Below, one piece after another: positions 15,914 to 25,439 of a stretch of DNA of 64,000 nucleotides; position 1 is the first letter of the stretch; each line of letters begins with the position of its first letter. The stretch is taken from NCBI GenBank assembly GCA_900079695.1, contig LT599022.1, forward strand, positions 2,231,001 to 2,295,000, in the 5' to 3' direction. Both the position numbers and the translations under genes were made by a program. Below the pieces are notes generated by a model. That model was not told the origin of the DNA, ran no database searches, and saw only the letters and a program-made list of their open reading frames with translations. This stretch comes from an uncultured Alphaproteobacteria bacterium. GTDB lineage: Bacteria > Pseudomonadota > Alphaproteobacteria > Rhodospirillales > Rhodospirillaceae.

Positions 15914-16903
15914 TCAACCGCCGGTGCGGCACATGCGGGTCCGCTGGCCGGCGAAGAGGGGCACCCCCGCGGCGGCGAAGCCGTGACCACGGGGTTTGGC
16001 GGCGACGCCTGCGAGAATCGCCGTCTCGACCGGCAGGTCGCTGTCGGCGCGGCGGAGAATCGGCCGCAGTTCGACCCCCGCGTCGCTGCCGAGGCAGGGC
16101 GTCAGGGTGCCGGTGCAGGTGAGCCGCACGCGATTGCACTCGGAACAGAATCCGTGGCTGACCGCCGCGATGAACCCGAGCCTGCGCCCGGTCTCGGCGA
16201 CGGCGAAGAAACGCGCCGGTCCGCCGGTGCGGTGACGGCTGGGCTGCAGCGTCCATCGCGCGGCGATGCGGCGACGGATCTCGTCCAACGGTACGTGCCA
16301 GTCGCGATGGCAACCGGCAAGGCGGCCGAGCGGCATGGTCTCGATCAGGGTGATGTCGTGGCCGTGGGCGCCGCCCCAGCGGATCAGGTCGTCGATCTCG
16401 TCCTCGTTCTCGCCCTTGAGGACGACGGTGTTGATCTTCACCTCCAGGCCCGCGGCCGCGGCGGCGGCGATCCCCGCGAGCGCGCGCGGCAGGTCGTCGC
16501 GCCCGGTGATGCGGCGGAACCGGTCGGGGTCGAGGGAATCGAGGGAAACGTTGATCCGCCGCACCCCGGCGGCGCGCAGCGCCTCGGCATGCTCGACGAG
16601 ACGGGTGCCGTTGGTGGTGAGGGTGAGTTCCTCCAGCCGCCCGGCGGCGACGTGGCGGCCGAGTGCGCGCACCAGGCTTTCGACGCCGCGGCGCACCAGC
16701 GGCTCGCCGCCGGTGAGGCGCAGCTTGCGGATGCCGAGGCGGATGAAGATCCCGGCAAGGCGCTCCAGCTCTTCGAGGCTGAGAACCTCGCAGCGCGGCA
16801 GCAGCTCGGCGTCGTCGGGCATGCAGTAGAGACAGCGCAGGTTGCAACGATCGGTGACCGAAAGGCGAAGGTAGGTGATGTCGCGACCGAAGGAATCGAA
16901 CAT
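15914..16903 (-). CDS. moaA: GTP 3',8-cyclase MoaA (molybdopterin synthesis)
   Basis: A 329-residue radical-SAM enzyme doing the first step of molybdopterin synthesis, GTP to 3',8-cyclo-GTP. It shows the radical-SAM motif CNLRCLYC (near residue 20-27), the GGEPL SAM-binding motif, the C-terminal second-cluster cysteines FCSECN and PCL, and the terminal Gly-Gly needed for activity. Length equals the family norm from the start at 16903. It lies 227 nt upstream of cooM on the same strand. Its product is needed for the molybdenum cofactor of Mop, so its position is probably functional. Confidence 0.95.
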   Translation of the reverse strand: MFDSFGRDITYLRLSVTDRCNLRCLYCMPDDAELLPRCEVLSLEELERLAGIFIRLGIRKLRLTGGEPLVRRGVESLVRALGRHVAAGRLEELTLTTNGTRLVEHAEALRAAGVRRINVSLDSLDPDRFRRITGRDDLPRALAGIAAAAAAGLEVKINTVVLKGENEDEIDDLIRWGGAHGHDITLIETMPLGRLAGCHRDWHVPLDEIRRRIAARWTLQPSRHRTGGPARFFAVAETGRRLGFIAAVSHGFCSECNRVRLTCTGTLTPCLGSDAGVELRPILRRADSDLPVETAILAGVAAKPRGHGFAAAGVPLFAGQRTRMCRTGG

Positions 16904-17254
16904 GGCGACGGTCCTCGGGAAATCCGGTCCGGGATCTCTCGGCCCGGATCCCCGCGGGCGTGGGATGGGTTCGCGTGCCGACGAGGGACGAACGGCGCCG
17001 GGCGAGCCACCCGCAATCGGCTCCGAGTATGGCGGCGCTCCGCCCGCCCGTCTGTCAGATGTCGGACGTTTCGTCGCAACCCGAAACAAACGCCAGGGAA
17101 CCCGGGTTCGGGCGGCAAAAATGCATTCCAGGTTACGTCGGCGGTGCTACTCTTCTCCCACTCGCACCCCGAATCCCCCGCCCGTCCGTGTGGGTCTTCG
17201 GCGATGCACGCCCCGGAATTCCGAGGGTCCGCGACGAATCAGGGAGGGCGTCCA
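16904..17254. other. Divergent intergenic region between moaA and the 17,255 gene
   Basis: 351 bp with no supportable gene. It should hold promoters for both directions. One element, TGTCA-N6-GGACG at 17053-17068, resembles the CooA-like site upstream of cooM in its left half but matches poorly on the right. A GGGAGGG ribosome site at 17242-17248 serves the TTG start at 17255. I see no convincing -35/-10 pair. Confidence 0.5.
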
Positions 17255-18475
17255 TTGCTTCCGCCGAAAACCCATCCGAGATGGCGCGAACTCGTCTGCG
17301 GCAAGGTCCGCGTCAACTTCACCCTGCTCGCCACCAAGTTCTTCATGGCGCGGGTCACCGGCGCGTCGAAGAACGACCCCTCGCCGGAGAACCTCGCGCG
17401 GTTGATCGACGAGGCCTATTCGTTCTTCTCCAAGAACGAGAAGTTCGCGCTCCGCGACATCGAGGCGATCTTCGGCGAGCGCAAACCGCCGGTCCGCAAC
17501 CTCCACACCTTCGACGAGACCGCCGCCCTCATCCGCTCCGGGCGCAACGCCCTGCTGGCGGGCGACGAGGCGCTGCTGCGGCAGCTCCCGCGCGGCAACT
17601 GGGTCGGCGGCACCTGCCCCTACTTCATCGGCGAAGAGGGCGGCACGATGTCGCGCGAGAAAATCTTCGTCACCGTGCTGCCCGACGAGGTGACCGCGAT
17701 CGCGACGCGGTTCTACGACGCGCGCGAGCTCCGCACGATCGCCGCCGACGGCCCGGACAACGGCTTCACCTTCCTGATCATCCCGGCGTTCGCCCCGGTG
17801 CATCAGTCGTTCGCCGAGAACGTCCGCGACTACGCGGGGATCTTCGACCGCCCCCTGCTCGGCTGGATCGCCGGCAGCGCGCTCAAGGACGCGGACCGCG
17901 GCAGGCCCCTGGTGTTCGACGGCCGCAGCGGCGAGTCCTCGACCGACCATGCGGTCGCCGTGCACGCCACGCTGCGGCCCCGCGTCGTCGCGGAAATCGG
18001 CATCGTCAACCTGTTCACGCCCGACGGCGGCGATTCGATCACCGTCGACAAGGCCGGATTCTCGTGCACCGACGCCTGCGTCAACGGCGTGCGCACCAAC
18101 CTCGCGCAGTATCTCGTCGACGCCAAGGTCGACACCCGCCTGCCGCTGGTCGCCGACTACTTCGACGCGATGGTCAACGTCTCGGTGCGCTCGATCGACG
18201 CCACCCGGGGCGAGGTGAGCTTCTACGCTCCCCTCTTCCCCAACGTCACCTATCGTCTGGCGCGGCCGGTCGAGAACTACGAGGCGGCGTTCAGCCGCGA
18301 GGTGCGGCGGATCGGCGCGGTGCCGACCCTGGCGATGAACTGCATCCTCAACTACACCTACGGCGCGCTCGAAGGGAAATGCGCGGGCGACATCCGCTGT
18401 CCGGTGACGTTCGGCGAAATCGCCTACGGCCTTCTCAACCAGACCCTGGTCTATATGGTCCTGCGCCGGGTCTGA
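17255..18475 (+). CDS. Conserved protein of unknown function (possibly DUF6976 family)
   Basis: A 406-residue, apparently cytoplasmic protein with no signal sequence or membrane segment. Conserved-looking blocks include RGNWVGGTCPYFIGEEGG near residue 125-142, a VNLFTPDGGDSITVDKAG block near 250 and CTDACVNGVRTNL directly after. I associate this pattern with a family named DUF6976, but only from memory. The TTG start at 17255 is preferred because a strong AGGGAGGG site lies 7 nt upstream and the next in-frame Met would cut off a well-ordered N-terminal helix. It is divergent from moaA. A metabolic role beside the hydrogenase/aldehyde operon is possible but not shown. Confidence 0.7.
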   Translation: MLPPKTHPRWRELVCGKVRVNFTLLATKFFMARVTGASKNDPSPENLARLIDEAYSFFSKNEKFALRDIEAIFGERKPPVRNLHTFDETAALIRSGRNALLAGDEALLRQLPRGNWVGGTCPYFIGEEGGTMSREKIFVTVLPDEVTAIATRFYDARELRTIAADGPDNGFTFLIIPAFAPVHQSFAENVRDYAGIFDRPLLGWIAGSALKDADRGRPLVFDGRSGESSTDHAVAVHATLRPRVVAEIGIVNLFTPDGGDSITVDKAGFSCTDACVNGVRTNLAQYLVDAKVDTRLPLVADYFDAMVNVSVRSIDATRGEVSFYAPLFPNVTYRLARPVENYEAAFSREVRRIGAVPTLAMNCILNYTYGALEGKCAGDIRCPVTFGEIAYGLLNQTLVYMVLRRV

Positions 18476-18487
18476 CCGGGCGCCGCG

Positions 18488-19246
18488 TCAGAGGTGCACG
18501 CCGCCCGACGCCTCGACGCGCTGACCGTTGATCCAGCCGCCTTCGGGGCTGAGCAACAGCGCCACCGCGCCGCCGATGTCTTCCGGCAAACCGACCCGCC
18601 CGAGGGCGGTGGCGGCCGCGATCCGCGCGTTCATGCCCGCGTCGTCGCGCACCGCGCCGCCGCCGAAGTCGGTGGCGATCGCCCCGGGCGCGATGGAATT
18701 GACACGGATCCGCCGCGGCCCGAGTTCGAACGCGAGGTAGCGGGTGAGCGAATCCACCGCCGCCTTGAGCGGACCGTAGGCCGAAAAGCCCGGCATGCAG
18801 AAGCGCGCGAGGCCGGAAGAGACGTTGAGAATCGCGCCGCCGTCGGCGATCAGCGGCAGCAGCGTCTGGGTCAGACAATAGACGCCCTTGAAATGCACGT
18901 TCACGAGGCCGTCGAGATCCGCCTCGGTGGTTTCCGCGAACGGCTTGGCGACGCCGTGTCCGGCGTTGTTGACCAGCGCGTCGAAGGTCTCGCGGCCGAA
19001 GGTCTCGCCGAGCGTCGTCTTGAGGCGCGCGGCGAAATCAGCAAAGCCCGCGACGTGCCCGGTGTCGAGTTGCAGTGCGGCGGCCGTGCGCCCGGCGGCG
19101 GCGATCTCGGCGACGACCGCCTCGGCCGCGGCGCGGTTGCGCAGGTAGGTGACGATCACGTCGTGCCCGTGGGCGGCGAGGCTCAGCGCCGCGCTGCGGC
19201 CGAGGCCGCGGCTGCCGCCGGTGATCAGAACGAGGGACTGGGTCAT
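18488..19246 (-). CDS. Short-chain dehydrogenase/reductase
   Basis: A 252-residue classical SDR: N-terminal NAD(P)-binding TGGSRGLG at residues 9-16, NNAGHG near 93, catalytic Ser in NVSSG, and YGPLK for the catalytic Tyr-Lys pair, followed by PGAIATDF. The C-terminus is typical (INGQRVEASGG). The substrate cannot be told. It is transcribed away from a divergent AraC regulator that probably controls it. Its stop lies 12 bp from the convergent 17,255 gene. Confidence 0.9.
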   Translation of the reverse strand: MTQSLVLITGGSRGLGRSAALSLAAHGHDVIVTYLRNRAAAEAVVAEIAAAGRTAAALQLDTGHVAGFADFAARLKTTLGETFGRETFDALVNNAGHGVAKPFAETTEADLDGLVNVHFKGVYCLTQTLLPLIADGGAILNVSSGLARFCMPGFSAYGPLKAAVDSLTRYLAFELGPRRIRVNSIAPGAIATDFGGGAVRDDAGMNARIAAATALGRVGLPEDIGGAVALLLSPEGGWINGQRVEASGGVHL

Positions 19247-19405
19247 GGCCGGTTCTCCGTGATTGGGGATGCGGGAGAGATAGGTGCGGCGCTGCGGCGA
19301 GGGCATGCCCGAAGCTGTGGGAGTCTTGCCCGATTCTCCGGCCGAGGCTTTCCGCCCGCGCCGCCGCGCCATATCTCCAAGGCGACGCCCGCCCGGAGAC
19401 CCGCG

Positions 19406-20290
19406 ATGCCCGACGACCTGAAGAGCCTGATATCCGCCGCCGCCGACGCCTACGGCCCCGGCGCGCCCGACATCCGAACGCCGGTGCCCGGCCTTGCGGT
19501 GGTGCGGGCCTATGCCCCGAGCGCGCCGTTCCGCACGCTCTATCATCCGGTGGTGTGCGTGGTGGCCCAGGGCGCGAAGCGGGTGATGAGCGGCGAGGCG
19601 ATCCACGATTTCGCCGCCGGACAGTCGCTGATCGTCGGCATCGACGTGCCGGTGACCGCACAGGTGGTGACGGCGAGCGCCGAAGCCCCTTACCTCGCCG
19701 CCGCCGTCGATCTCGATCCGGCGATCCTGCGCGAGGTGATCGACGCCGCCGACGCCGCGCCCAGGGCCGAAGCGCCGGCGCCGGGGATTCTCGTCGGCCC
19801 GCCGGATGCCGCCCTCGCCGACTGCGTCGCGCGTCTGGTGCGCCTGACCGCCGAACCCTCGGCGCTCGGGGTCCTGCATCCGCTGCTGCTGCGCGAGCTG
19901 CACTTCCGCCTGCTGCAGGGACCGCACGGCGCGGCCCTGCGCCGCAGCGCCCGGCTCGGCGGCCGCGCCGCGGGGGTGGCGCGGGCGATCCGCCGCCTGC
20001 GCGAGGGCTTCGCCCGCGCCCTCACGGTCGAGGAACTGGCCGCCGACGCGGGCATGAGCCCCTCCACCTTCCACCTCCACTTCAAGACCGCGACCGGCCT
20101 CACGCCGATGCAGTTCCAGAAGCAGCTGCGCCTGCTGGAGGCGCGGCGCCTGCTGACCGTGGAGGCGGCGACCGCCGAACGCGCCGCCTACGCGGTGGGG
20201 TATGAAAGCGCCACCCAGTTCAGCCGCGAATACGCGCGGATGTTCGGCGCGCCGCCGAAACGCGACGCGGCTCTCCTGCGCTCGGCCTGA
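19406..20290 (+). CDS. AraC family transcriptional regulator (AraC_N type)
   Basis: A 294-residue regulator with an N-terminal cupin-like effector domain of the AraC_N type (HPVVCVVAQGAKRVMSG, then VTAQVVTASAEAPYLA) and a C-terminal double helix-turn-helix at about 190-290 (SPSTFHLHFKTATGLTPMQFQK, and YAVGYESATQFSREYARMFG). This subfamily is usually found next to an oxidoreductase it controls, here the divergent SDR across a 159-bp gap that should hold both promoters. The effector is unknown. Confidence 0.9.
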   Translation: MPDDLKSLISAAADAYGPGAPDIRTPVPGLAVVRAYAPSAPFRTLYHPVVCVVAQGAKRVMSGEAIHDFAAGQSLIVGIDVPVTAQVVTASAEAPYLAAAVDLDPAILREVIDAADAAPRAEAPAPGILVGPPDAALADCVARLVRLTAEPSALGVLHPLLLRELHFRLLQGPHGAALRRSARLGGRAAGVARAIRRLREGFARALTVEELAADAGMSPSTFHLHFKTATGLTPMQFQKQLRLLEARRLLTVEAATAERAAYAVGYESATQFSREYARMFGAPPKRDAALLRSA

Positions 20291-20303
20291 GAGCCGCGGG
20301 GCC

Positions 20304-21128
20304 TCAATCGAGATCGACGGCGACCCCGGCGAACGCCGGAACGAAGCGCTCGCCGAAGGTCGTTTGCAACCGGCTCGCCATCGGGAAGCCGGTGCAGTGG
20401 TTGGCGGCGACGAGGTCCGGCTGCCAATCGACGAGCTGGGCGATGGTGCGCTCCTGCTGCTCCGGCCCCACCGGGCCGAGGTGGGTTCCGCCGATCCACG
20501 CCTGCAGCCGGTCCTGCCCGGTCACCGAGAACCCGTGCCGCACCGCGTTGACCAGCCCGGAATGGGCGCACCCGGAAACCACCACGAGGCCGCGCGCGCC
20601 GGTGCAGTACAGCACCGTGTCGTCGACGTGCGGGTCGGGCTCGCCGTTCTGGACGAGGCGGGTGTCGCCCTGCTCGTACTCGGTGACGCGCGGAATCGCG
20701 CCGCTGAACCAGACCCCCGGCGCCACCTCCGCCGGAGCCTCGCACAGATGCCAGTCGCCGCCCGCGCCGGTGATGTAGCTCCGGGCATAGGGGATGCCGA
20801 TCGGCCGACGGCCGCCGCGCGCCAGCGACCAGCGCTCGGCGAAGATGCCGGGGTGCGCATACACCGCGACGCTCTTGCGCGCCGCGCGCAGCACCGCAAG
20901 CAGGCCGCCGGTGTGATCGTAATGGCCGTGACTGATGACGATCGCGTCGAGGCTCTCGGGCGCGATTCCGAGCACCGTGAGGTTGTGCAGCACCGCGCCG
21001 GATTCGCCGGTGTCGTAAAGGATGCGCCTGCGGGCGGTCTCGATCAGCATCGACACGCCGTGTTCGGCGAGCAGCGGCAGGCCGCAGCTGAACGGCACGT
21101 TGTTCTCGATGACGACGGTAATCTTCAT
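20304..21128 (-). CDS. Metallo-beta-lactamase fold hydrolase
   Basis: A 274-residue cytoplasmic protein with the metal-binding HGHYDHTGG motif near residue 67-75, a later SGCAHSG His and NHCTG His, which together give a dinuclear site. It resembles the 7,8-dihydropterin-6-methyl-4-(ribofuranosyl)aminobenzene phosphate synthase-like branch, most of whose bacterial members have no proven activity. It lies 22 nt after the GntP permease gene, so it probably works on the imported sugar acid or a lactone of it. A clear ribosome site GAGGAGAA precedes the start. Confidence 0.82.
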   Translation of the reverse strand: MKITVVIENNVPFSCGLPLLAEHGVSMLIETARRRILYDTGESGAVLHNLTVLGIAPESLDAIVISHGHYDHTGGLLAVLRAARKSVAVYAHPGIFAERWSLARGGRRPIGIPYARSYITGAGGDWHLCEAPAEVAPGVWFSGAIPRVTEYEQGDTRLVQNGEPDPHVDDTVLYCTGARGLVVVSGCAHSGLVNAVRHGFSVTGQDRLQAWIGGTHLGPVGPEQQERTIAQLVDWQPDLVAANHCTGFPMASRLQTTFGERFVPAFAGVAVDLD

Positions 21129-21150
21129 GGGGATTCTCCTCGTAAGCCGT

Positions 21151-22488
21151 TCAACCGACGACGAACTGGAACAGCAACAGGGTGACGAGCCCCACCAGCG
21201 ACGCGATCGTCGTCGACAGGGTGTAGGTCTTGAACAGATCGGCCATCTCCATGCCGAAGTATTCCTTGACGAACCAGAAGCCCGGATCGTTGACGTGCGA
21301 GAAGCCGATCGCGCCGCAACCGATCGCCACCGCGATCAGCGCCGGGTCGACGCCCGGATAGAGCGGCAGCACCGGCATGATCAGCCCCACCGCGGCAAGC
21401 ATCGCGATCGTCGCGCCGCCCACCGAGATCCGCATCACCGCCGCGACGCACCACGCCAGCAGCAGCGGATTGATCCGCACTTCCGAGAGGGTGGTCTTGA
21501 TCGCGCCGCCGATGCCGCTGTCCATCAGCATCTGGTTGAACGCGCCGCTCGCGCCGATCACCAGCAGGATCGCCGCCATCGGCCCGATCGCGGTCTCGCT
21601 CAGCTTCTGGATCGACGCCATCGTCTGGCCGCGGCTGAGACCGAGGGTGAAATACGACAGCAGCACCGCGAGGAACAGCGCGGTAACCGGCTGGCCGACG
21701 AAGTCGACGACCGGCGTCAGCGGGTGCTGCGCTCCGGCGGCGAGCTCGAACAGGGTCTTGCCGATCATCAGCACCAGCGGGAACAGAATCGTCCCGAGCG
21801 TGACCCAGAACCCGGGGAGCTCGGTGTCGGAGAGCGCCGCGGCGGTCTTCAGGTGCTCCGGCGGATTGAGTTCGAAGCGATTGCCGATCATCTTGCCGAA
21901 GATCGGCCCGGCGACGCTGGCGGCGGGCAGGCCGACGATCAGGCCGTAGAGGATCACCTTGCCGAGGTCGGCATGCAACGCCACCGCCACCGCGGTCGCC
22001 GCGGGGTGCGGCGGCACGATGCAGTGAACGGTGAGAAGGCCGACGATCAGCGGAATCCCGACCATCACCAGCGACATCCCGGCGGCCGCGGCGACGCTGA
22101 ACAGAAGCGGCATCAGCAGCACGATGCCGACCTGGAAGAACACCGGAATGCCGCAGATGTACCCGACGATCATCATCGCCCAATGGGTGTTGCGGCGGCC
22201 GAGGCGGTTGATCAGCGTGCGCGCGAGGCGTTCCGCACCGCCCGAAACCTCCATCATCTTGCCGACGATCGCGCCGAGCGCGAGCACCGGCGCGAGCATC
22301 CCGAGAAAACCGCCGATCCCGCCCTGGATCGACTTCAGGATCTGGTTCAACGGCATGCCGGTCGCAAAACCGATGAACAACGACGCCGCGAGCAGAGCGA
22401 CGAACGCGTGCAGGCGAACCTTGATCGCCAGCAGCAGAATCAGGCCGATCGAACCGATCAGCACCAGCAGATAGGCTTCCGTGGACAT
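21151..22488 (-). CDS. GntP family gluconate/sugar-acid permease
   Basis: A 445-residue membrane transporter with about 12-14 helices. GntP family features include GGIGGFLGMLAPVLALGAIVG near residue 55, the HCIVPPHPAATA motif near 155, and NDPGFWFVKEYFG near the C-terminus. It takes up gluconate or a related aldonate or glycerate by proton symport. It is divergent from a CdaR-type regulator, the usual partner for sugar-acid regulons, and is followed by the metallo-beta-lactamase gene in the same operon. Confidence 0.9.
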   Translation of the reverse strand: MSTEAYLLVLIGSIGLILLLAIKVRLHAFVALLAASLFIGFATGMPLNQILKSIQGGIGGFLGMLAPVLALGAIVGKMMEVSGGAERLARTLINRLGRRNTHWAMMIVGYICGIPVFFQVGIVLLMPLLFSVAAAAGMSLVMVGIPLIVGLLTVHCIVPPHPAATAVAVALHADLGKVILYGLIVGLPAASVAGPIFGKMIGNRFELNPPEHLKTAAALSDTELPGFWVTLGTILFPLVLMIGKTLFELAAGAQHPLTPVVDFVGQPVTALFLAVLLSYFTLGLSRGQTMASIQKLSETAIGPMAAILLVIGASGAFNQMLMDSGIGGAIKTTLSEVRINPLLLAWCVAAVMRISVGGATIAMLAAVGLIMPVLPLYPGVDPALIAVAIGCGAIGFSHVNDPGFWFVKEYFGMEMADLFKTYTLSTTIASLVGLVTLLLFQFVVG

Positions 22489-22630
22489 GACTCCCCCCTG
22501 GGTGCGGGATCACCGGCCCCCTGCGCCGCACTTGGCACCTGCGCGACGGACGGACCGGCACCACTCTCTTTTTTTGACGTTTTTCGGATTCGGATTATCG
22601 GCGGCGGCCGCACCGCGATGAATTGGCAAC

Positions 22631-22673
22631 TTGCTGCAACTTAAACAAAATTCTACGCTCTCATTGTGCAATG
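22631..22673. promoter_or_regulatory. Two palindromes in the gntP-cdaR intergenic region
   Basis: TTGC-T-GCAA (22631-22639) and CATTG-TG-CAATG (22662-22673) lie about 32 bp apart centre to centre, close to three helical turns, between the divergent permease and CdaR genes. The stretch is AT-rich against the local background. They are candidate CdaR operators; a TAGAAT -10-like hexamer for the permease lies between them. Confidence 0.4.
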
Positions 22674-22690
22674 TGACCAATGGGGCGGCG

Positions 22691-23905
22691 ATGCAGATCA
22701 CCGGAGACCTGGCGCAGCGGATCGTCAACGTCGCGATGGCGGTGGTGCATCGCAACGTCAACCTGATGGACGGGCGCGGCGTGATCGTCGGTTCGGGGCA
22801 TCCGCGCCGGATCGGCACGCTGCACGCGGGGGCGCTGCGCGCCGCGCAGACCGGCGAAACCGTGGAGATCTTCCCCGACGACGTCGGCCGCTATCCCGGC
22901 GCGCTCGAAGGCATCAACATGCCGATCCCGATCGGCGGCCGGGTTGTCGCGGTCGTCGGCGTCTACGGCGACCCGCCCGCGACGCGCGACACCGCGCGGC
23001 TGGTGCGCACGATCGCCGAACACATTCTCGAACGCGAGCGGCGCTACACCGAGGCGGGGCCGCAGGCGCGCCTGCGCGAGGAGTTCTTCGGCTATCTGAC
23101 CGACCATTCCGGCATCGAGATTCCGCCCGAAGCGCGGCAGATGGCGGCATCGCTGGGATTCGCTCTGGAGCCGCGGCGGGCGGTGCTGATGGCGAGCCTG
23201 GGCATCGCCACCGGCACGGGGCCGTTGCCTGCGGAATATCGCCTGCCGGCGATCGCGGCATCCCGCCTGGGCGAGATCGAGAGCATGCTGCGCAGCCAGA
23301 GCCTGTTGCGCAAGACGGACTTCGTCGCCGCCAGCGATCGCCGTCTCGCGGTGTTGCTGACCGCCGACGCCGACGGCGACGTTCTGGCGCGCGGTGACGC
23401 GGTGCGCCGGGGCCTTGCGCAGTTCCTCGACCTGCCGGTGATCTGCGGCCTCGGTGGCATCGCCGCGCCGGAAGCGCTGCCGGTTTCGCGACGCCAGGCG
23501 GAATTCGCCGCCGCCCGCTGCACGCCGCGGCGGCAGATCGCGAGCATCCACGAAACCGCGATCCTTCTCGACTACCTGCGCGGCAAGGGGATGGGGGACG
23601 AAGGGAGAATCGCGGCGCGACCGGTCCTCGACCGTCTCGACGCGCTGTGCGGCGCCGAGCCGCAGTTGCGCGCCACCCTCGCCGCAGTCCTGGCCGAAAA
23701 CCTCGATCGTTCGGCCGCGGCGCTGCGCCTCGGCGTGCACCGCAACACCCTGTCCTATCGTCTCGACCGCATCGCGGCGGCCACCGGCCTGCGCCCCTGC
23801 CGCAGCTTCGACGACGCGATACTCGTCTGGCTGCTGCTCGCGCGGCCGCCCGAACCCCCGCCGCCCGAAACCCGGACGGCGGGTCGGAGCAAGGTCAGGC
23901 CTTGA
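22691..23905 (+). CDS. CdaR-type sugar diacid regulator
   Basis: A 404-residue regulator with an N-terminal diacid-recognition domain (residues 1-135; [44 protein letters not shown]), a central GGDEF-like/CdaR domain and a C-terminal PucR-type helix-turn-helix ([24 protein letters not shown] near 355). It responds to sugar diacids such as glucarate or glycerate and should activate the divergent GntP operon. The start at 22691 aligns with the family start. Its 3' end overlaps the convergent wrbA end by 11 bp. Confidence 0.9.
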   Translation: MQITGDLAQRIVNVAMAVVHRNVNLMDGRGVIVGSGHPRRIGTLHAGALRAAQTGETVEIFPDDVGRYPGALEGINMPIPIGGRVVAVVGVYGDPPATRDTARLVRTIAEHILERERRYTEAGPQARLREEFFGYLTDHSGIEIPPEARQMAASLGFALEPRRAVLMASLGIATGTGPLPAEYRLPAIAASRLGEIESMLRSQSLLRKTDFVAASDRRLAVLLTADADGDVLARGDAVRRGLAQFLDLPVICGLGGIAAPEALPVSRRQAEFAAARCTPRRQIASIHETAILLDYLRGKGMGDEGRIAARPVLDRLDALCGAEPQLRATLAAVLAENLDRSAAALRLGVHRNTLSYRLDRIAAATGLRPCRSFDDAILVWLLLARPPEPPPPETRTAGRSKVRP

Positions 23906-24497
23906 GCTTCGCCGCGATTTTGGCGAAGTGCTCGCCCTGGAAGCGCATCAGTTCCAGTTCGTTGGCGGAGGGTCGGCGGGACCCGTCGCCGCCCGAGATG
24001 GTGGTGGCGCCGTAAGGGCTGCCGCCGGAAATCTCGTCGAGGGTCATCTGCCCCTTGGCGGTGTACGGCAGGCCGACGATCACCATCCCCTGGTGCAGCA
24101 GCACGGTGTGGAAGGTGAGAATGGTGGATTCCTGACCGCCGTGCTGGGTGGCGGTGGAGGCGAACACCCCGGCGGGCTTGCCCACCAGCGCGCCCGACAT
24201 CCACAACCCGCCGGTCTGGTCGAGGAAGTTCTTCATCTGGCTCGCCATGTTGCCGAAGCGCGTCGGCGTGCCGAACAGGATGCCGTCGTACTCGGCCAGT
24301 TCCTGCGGCGATTCGATGATCGGCGCGGTCTGGTCGAGCTTCGCGCCCGCCTTCTTCGCCACCTCGGGCGGCATCAGTTCCGGCACCCGCTTGATCACCG
24401 CCTCGGCCCCGGCGGCGCGAATGCCCTCGGCGGCGGCCTCCGCCATGGTTTCGGTGTGGCCGTAGGTGGAATAGTAGAGCACGAGAATTCTGGTCAT
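23895..24497 (-). CDS. wrbA: NAD(P)H:quinone oxidoreductase WrbA
   Basis: A 200-residue flavodoxin-fold protein of normal WrbA length: [16 protein letters not shown] binds the FMN phosphate, GTPTRFGNM and [10 protein letters not shown] complete the FMN site, and LPYTAKGQM is typical of the family. WrbA reduces quinones by two electrons and protects against redox stress. It is monocistronic as far as can be seen, with its end overlapping that of cdaR. Confidence 0.95.
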   Translation of the reverse strand: MTRILVLYYSTYGHTETMAEAAAEGIRAAGAEAVIKRVPELMPPEVAKKAGAKLDQTAPIIESPQELAEYDGILFGTPTRFGNMASQMKNFLDQTGGLWMSGALVGKPAGVFASTATQHGGQESTILTFHTVLLHQGMVIVGLPYTAKGQMTLDEISGGSPYGATTISGGDGSRRPSANELELMRFQGEHFAKIAAKLKA

Positions 24498-24598
24498 GGG
24501 TCCGCTCCGGGTTGCGATCTCTGGGGGAGGAGATGCCCCCGGAGCGGCCCGCCGGCAACCGCGCGGCGGGAAAAACACCGTCCCGTTTCCGACAACGC

Positions 24599-25333
24599 TC
24601 AGCGCAGCAGCAGATGCGCGCCGAGGGCCGCCAATCCGCCGAAGAACACCCGGCGGAACAGCTCCGGCGACATCGCCCGGCGCAGCGCCCCGCCGAGAAC
24701 CATGCCGAGGGTGGCGGGCAGCAGCGCCAGCAGCGAGGCGAACCCGACGCCGCCGCCGAAGCTGCCGTTCGCCGCCAGCAACGCCGCGAGCGCGACCGTC
24801 GAAACGCTGAACGACAATCCGAGCGCCTGCACCAGAGCGTCGCGCTCCAGTCCCAGCGCGCCGAGAAACGGCGCGGCCGGAATCACGAACACGCCGGTGA
24901 CGGCGGTGACCGCGCCGGTGAGCAGGCCCGCCACCGGCCGCAGCGCGGCCTCGGCGCGCAGCGGCACCCGCGGGCGCAGCTTCGGCGCCAGGCCGAGAGC
25001 GCCGTAGAGCGCCAGCACCCCGCCGAGGGCGGCGGCCGCGCCCGGCGCGCCGATCGGCAGGATCGCGCCCGCCGCGGTGCCGACGCAGAGACCGGCCAGC
25101 ATCGGCCACAGCCGCCGCACCAGCGGCTTCAGCGCCGGACCGGCGAACGCCTGCCAAAGGTTCGTCGCCAACGAAGGCACGACGATCAGCGCCGCCGCCT
25201 CCACCGGCGTCAGAATCAGGCTGAGAAGGCCGACCCCGACCGTCGGCAACCCCATTCCGGTCACCCCCTTGACCGTCCCGGCCAGCAGGAACACCAGGAA
25301 TGCGAACAGAATTCCAACGGGCTCGGCGATCAT
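24599..25333 (-). CDS. TauE/SafE family sulfite/sulfonate exporter
   Basis: A 244-residue membrane protein of about eight helices in two repeats, with family-like GxxxKGxTGxGxP near the N-terminus ([17 protein letters not shown]) and a second [19 protein letters not shown] in the second half. Members export sulfite, sulfoacetate or related anions. The start at 25333 is chosen because GGAGGAG lies 7 nt upstream. It is divergent from a LysR regulator across about 106 bp, which probably controls it. Confidence 0.86.
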   Translation of the reverse strand: MIAEPVGILFAFLVFLLAGTVKGVTGMGLPTVGVGLLSLILTPVEAAALIVVPSLATNLWQAFAGPALKPLVRRLWPMLAGLCVGTAAGAILPIGAPGAAAALGGVLALYGALGLAPKLRPRVPLRAEAALRPVAGLLTGAVTAVTGVFVIPAAPFLGALGLERDALVQALGLSFSVSTVALAALLAANGSFGGGVGFASLLALLPATLGMVLGGALRRAMSPELFRRVFFGGLAALGAHLLLR

Positions 25334-25439
25334 CGGGCGACTCCTCCAGCGGGACGACGCAACCAGCCTGCTTCGCCCCCGGTGCCCCGACAATGCGGAA
25401 GTTCTTGACCGAGCCTCCGTTTGTGACGTAGGCAGGAGG

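Noticed and set aside
17053..17068. A second CooA-like site, TGTCA-N6-GGACG, between moaA and the 17,255 gene
   Set aside because: The right half matches only three of five positions and no -10 hexamer lies at the proper distance.
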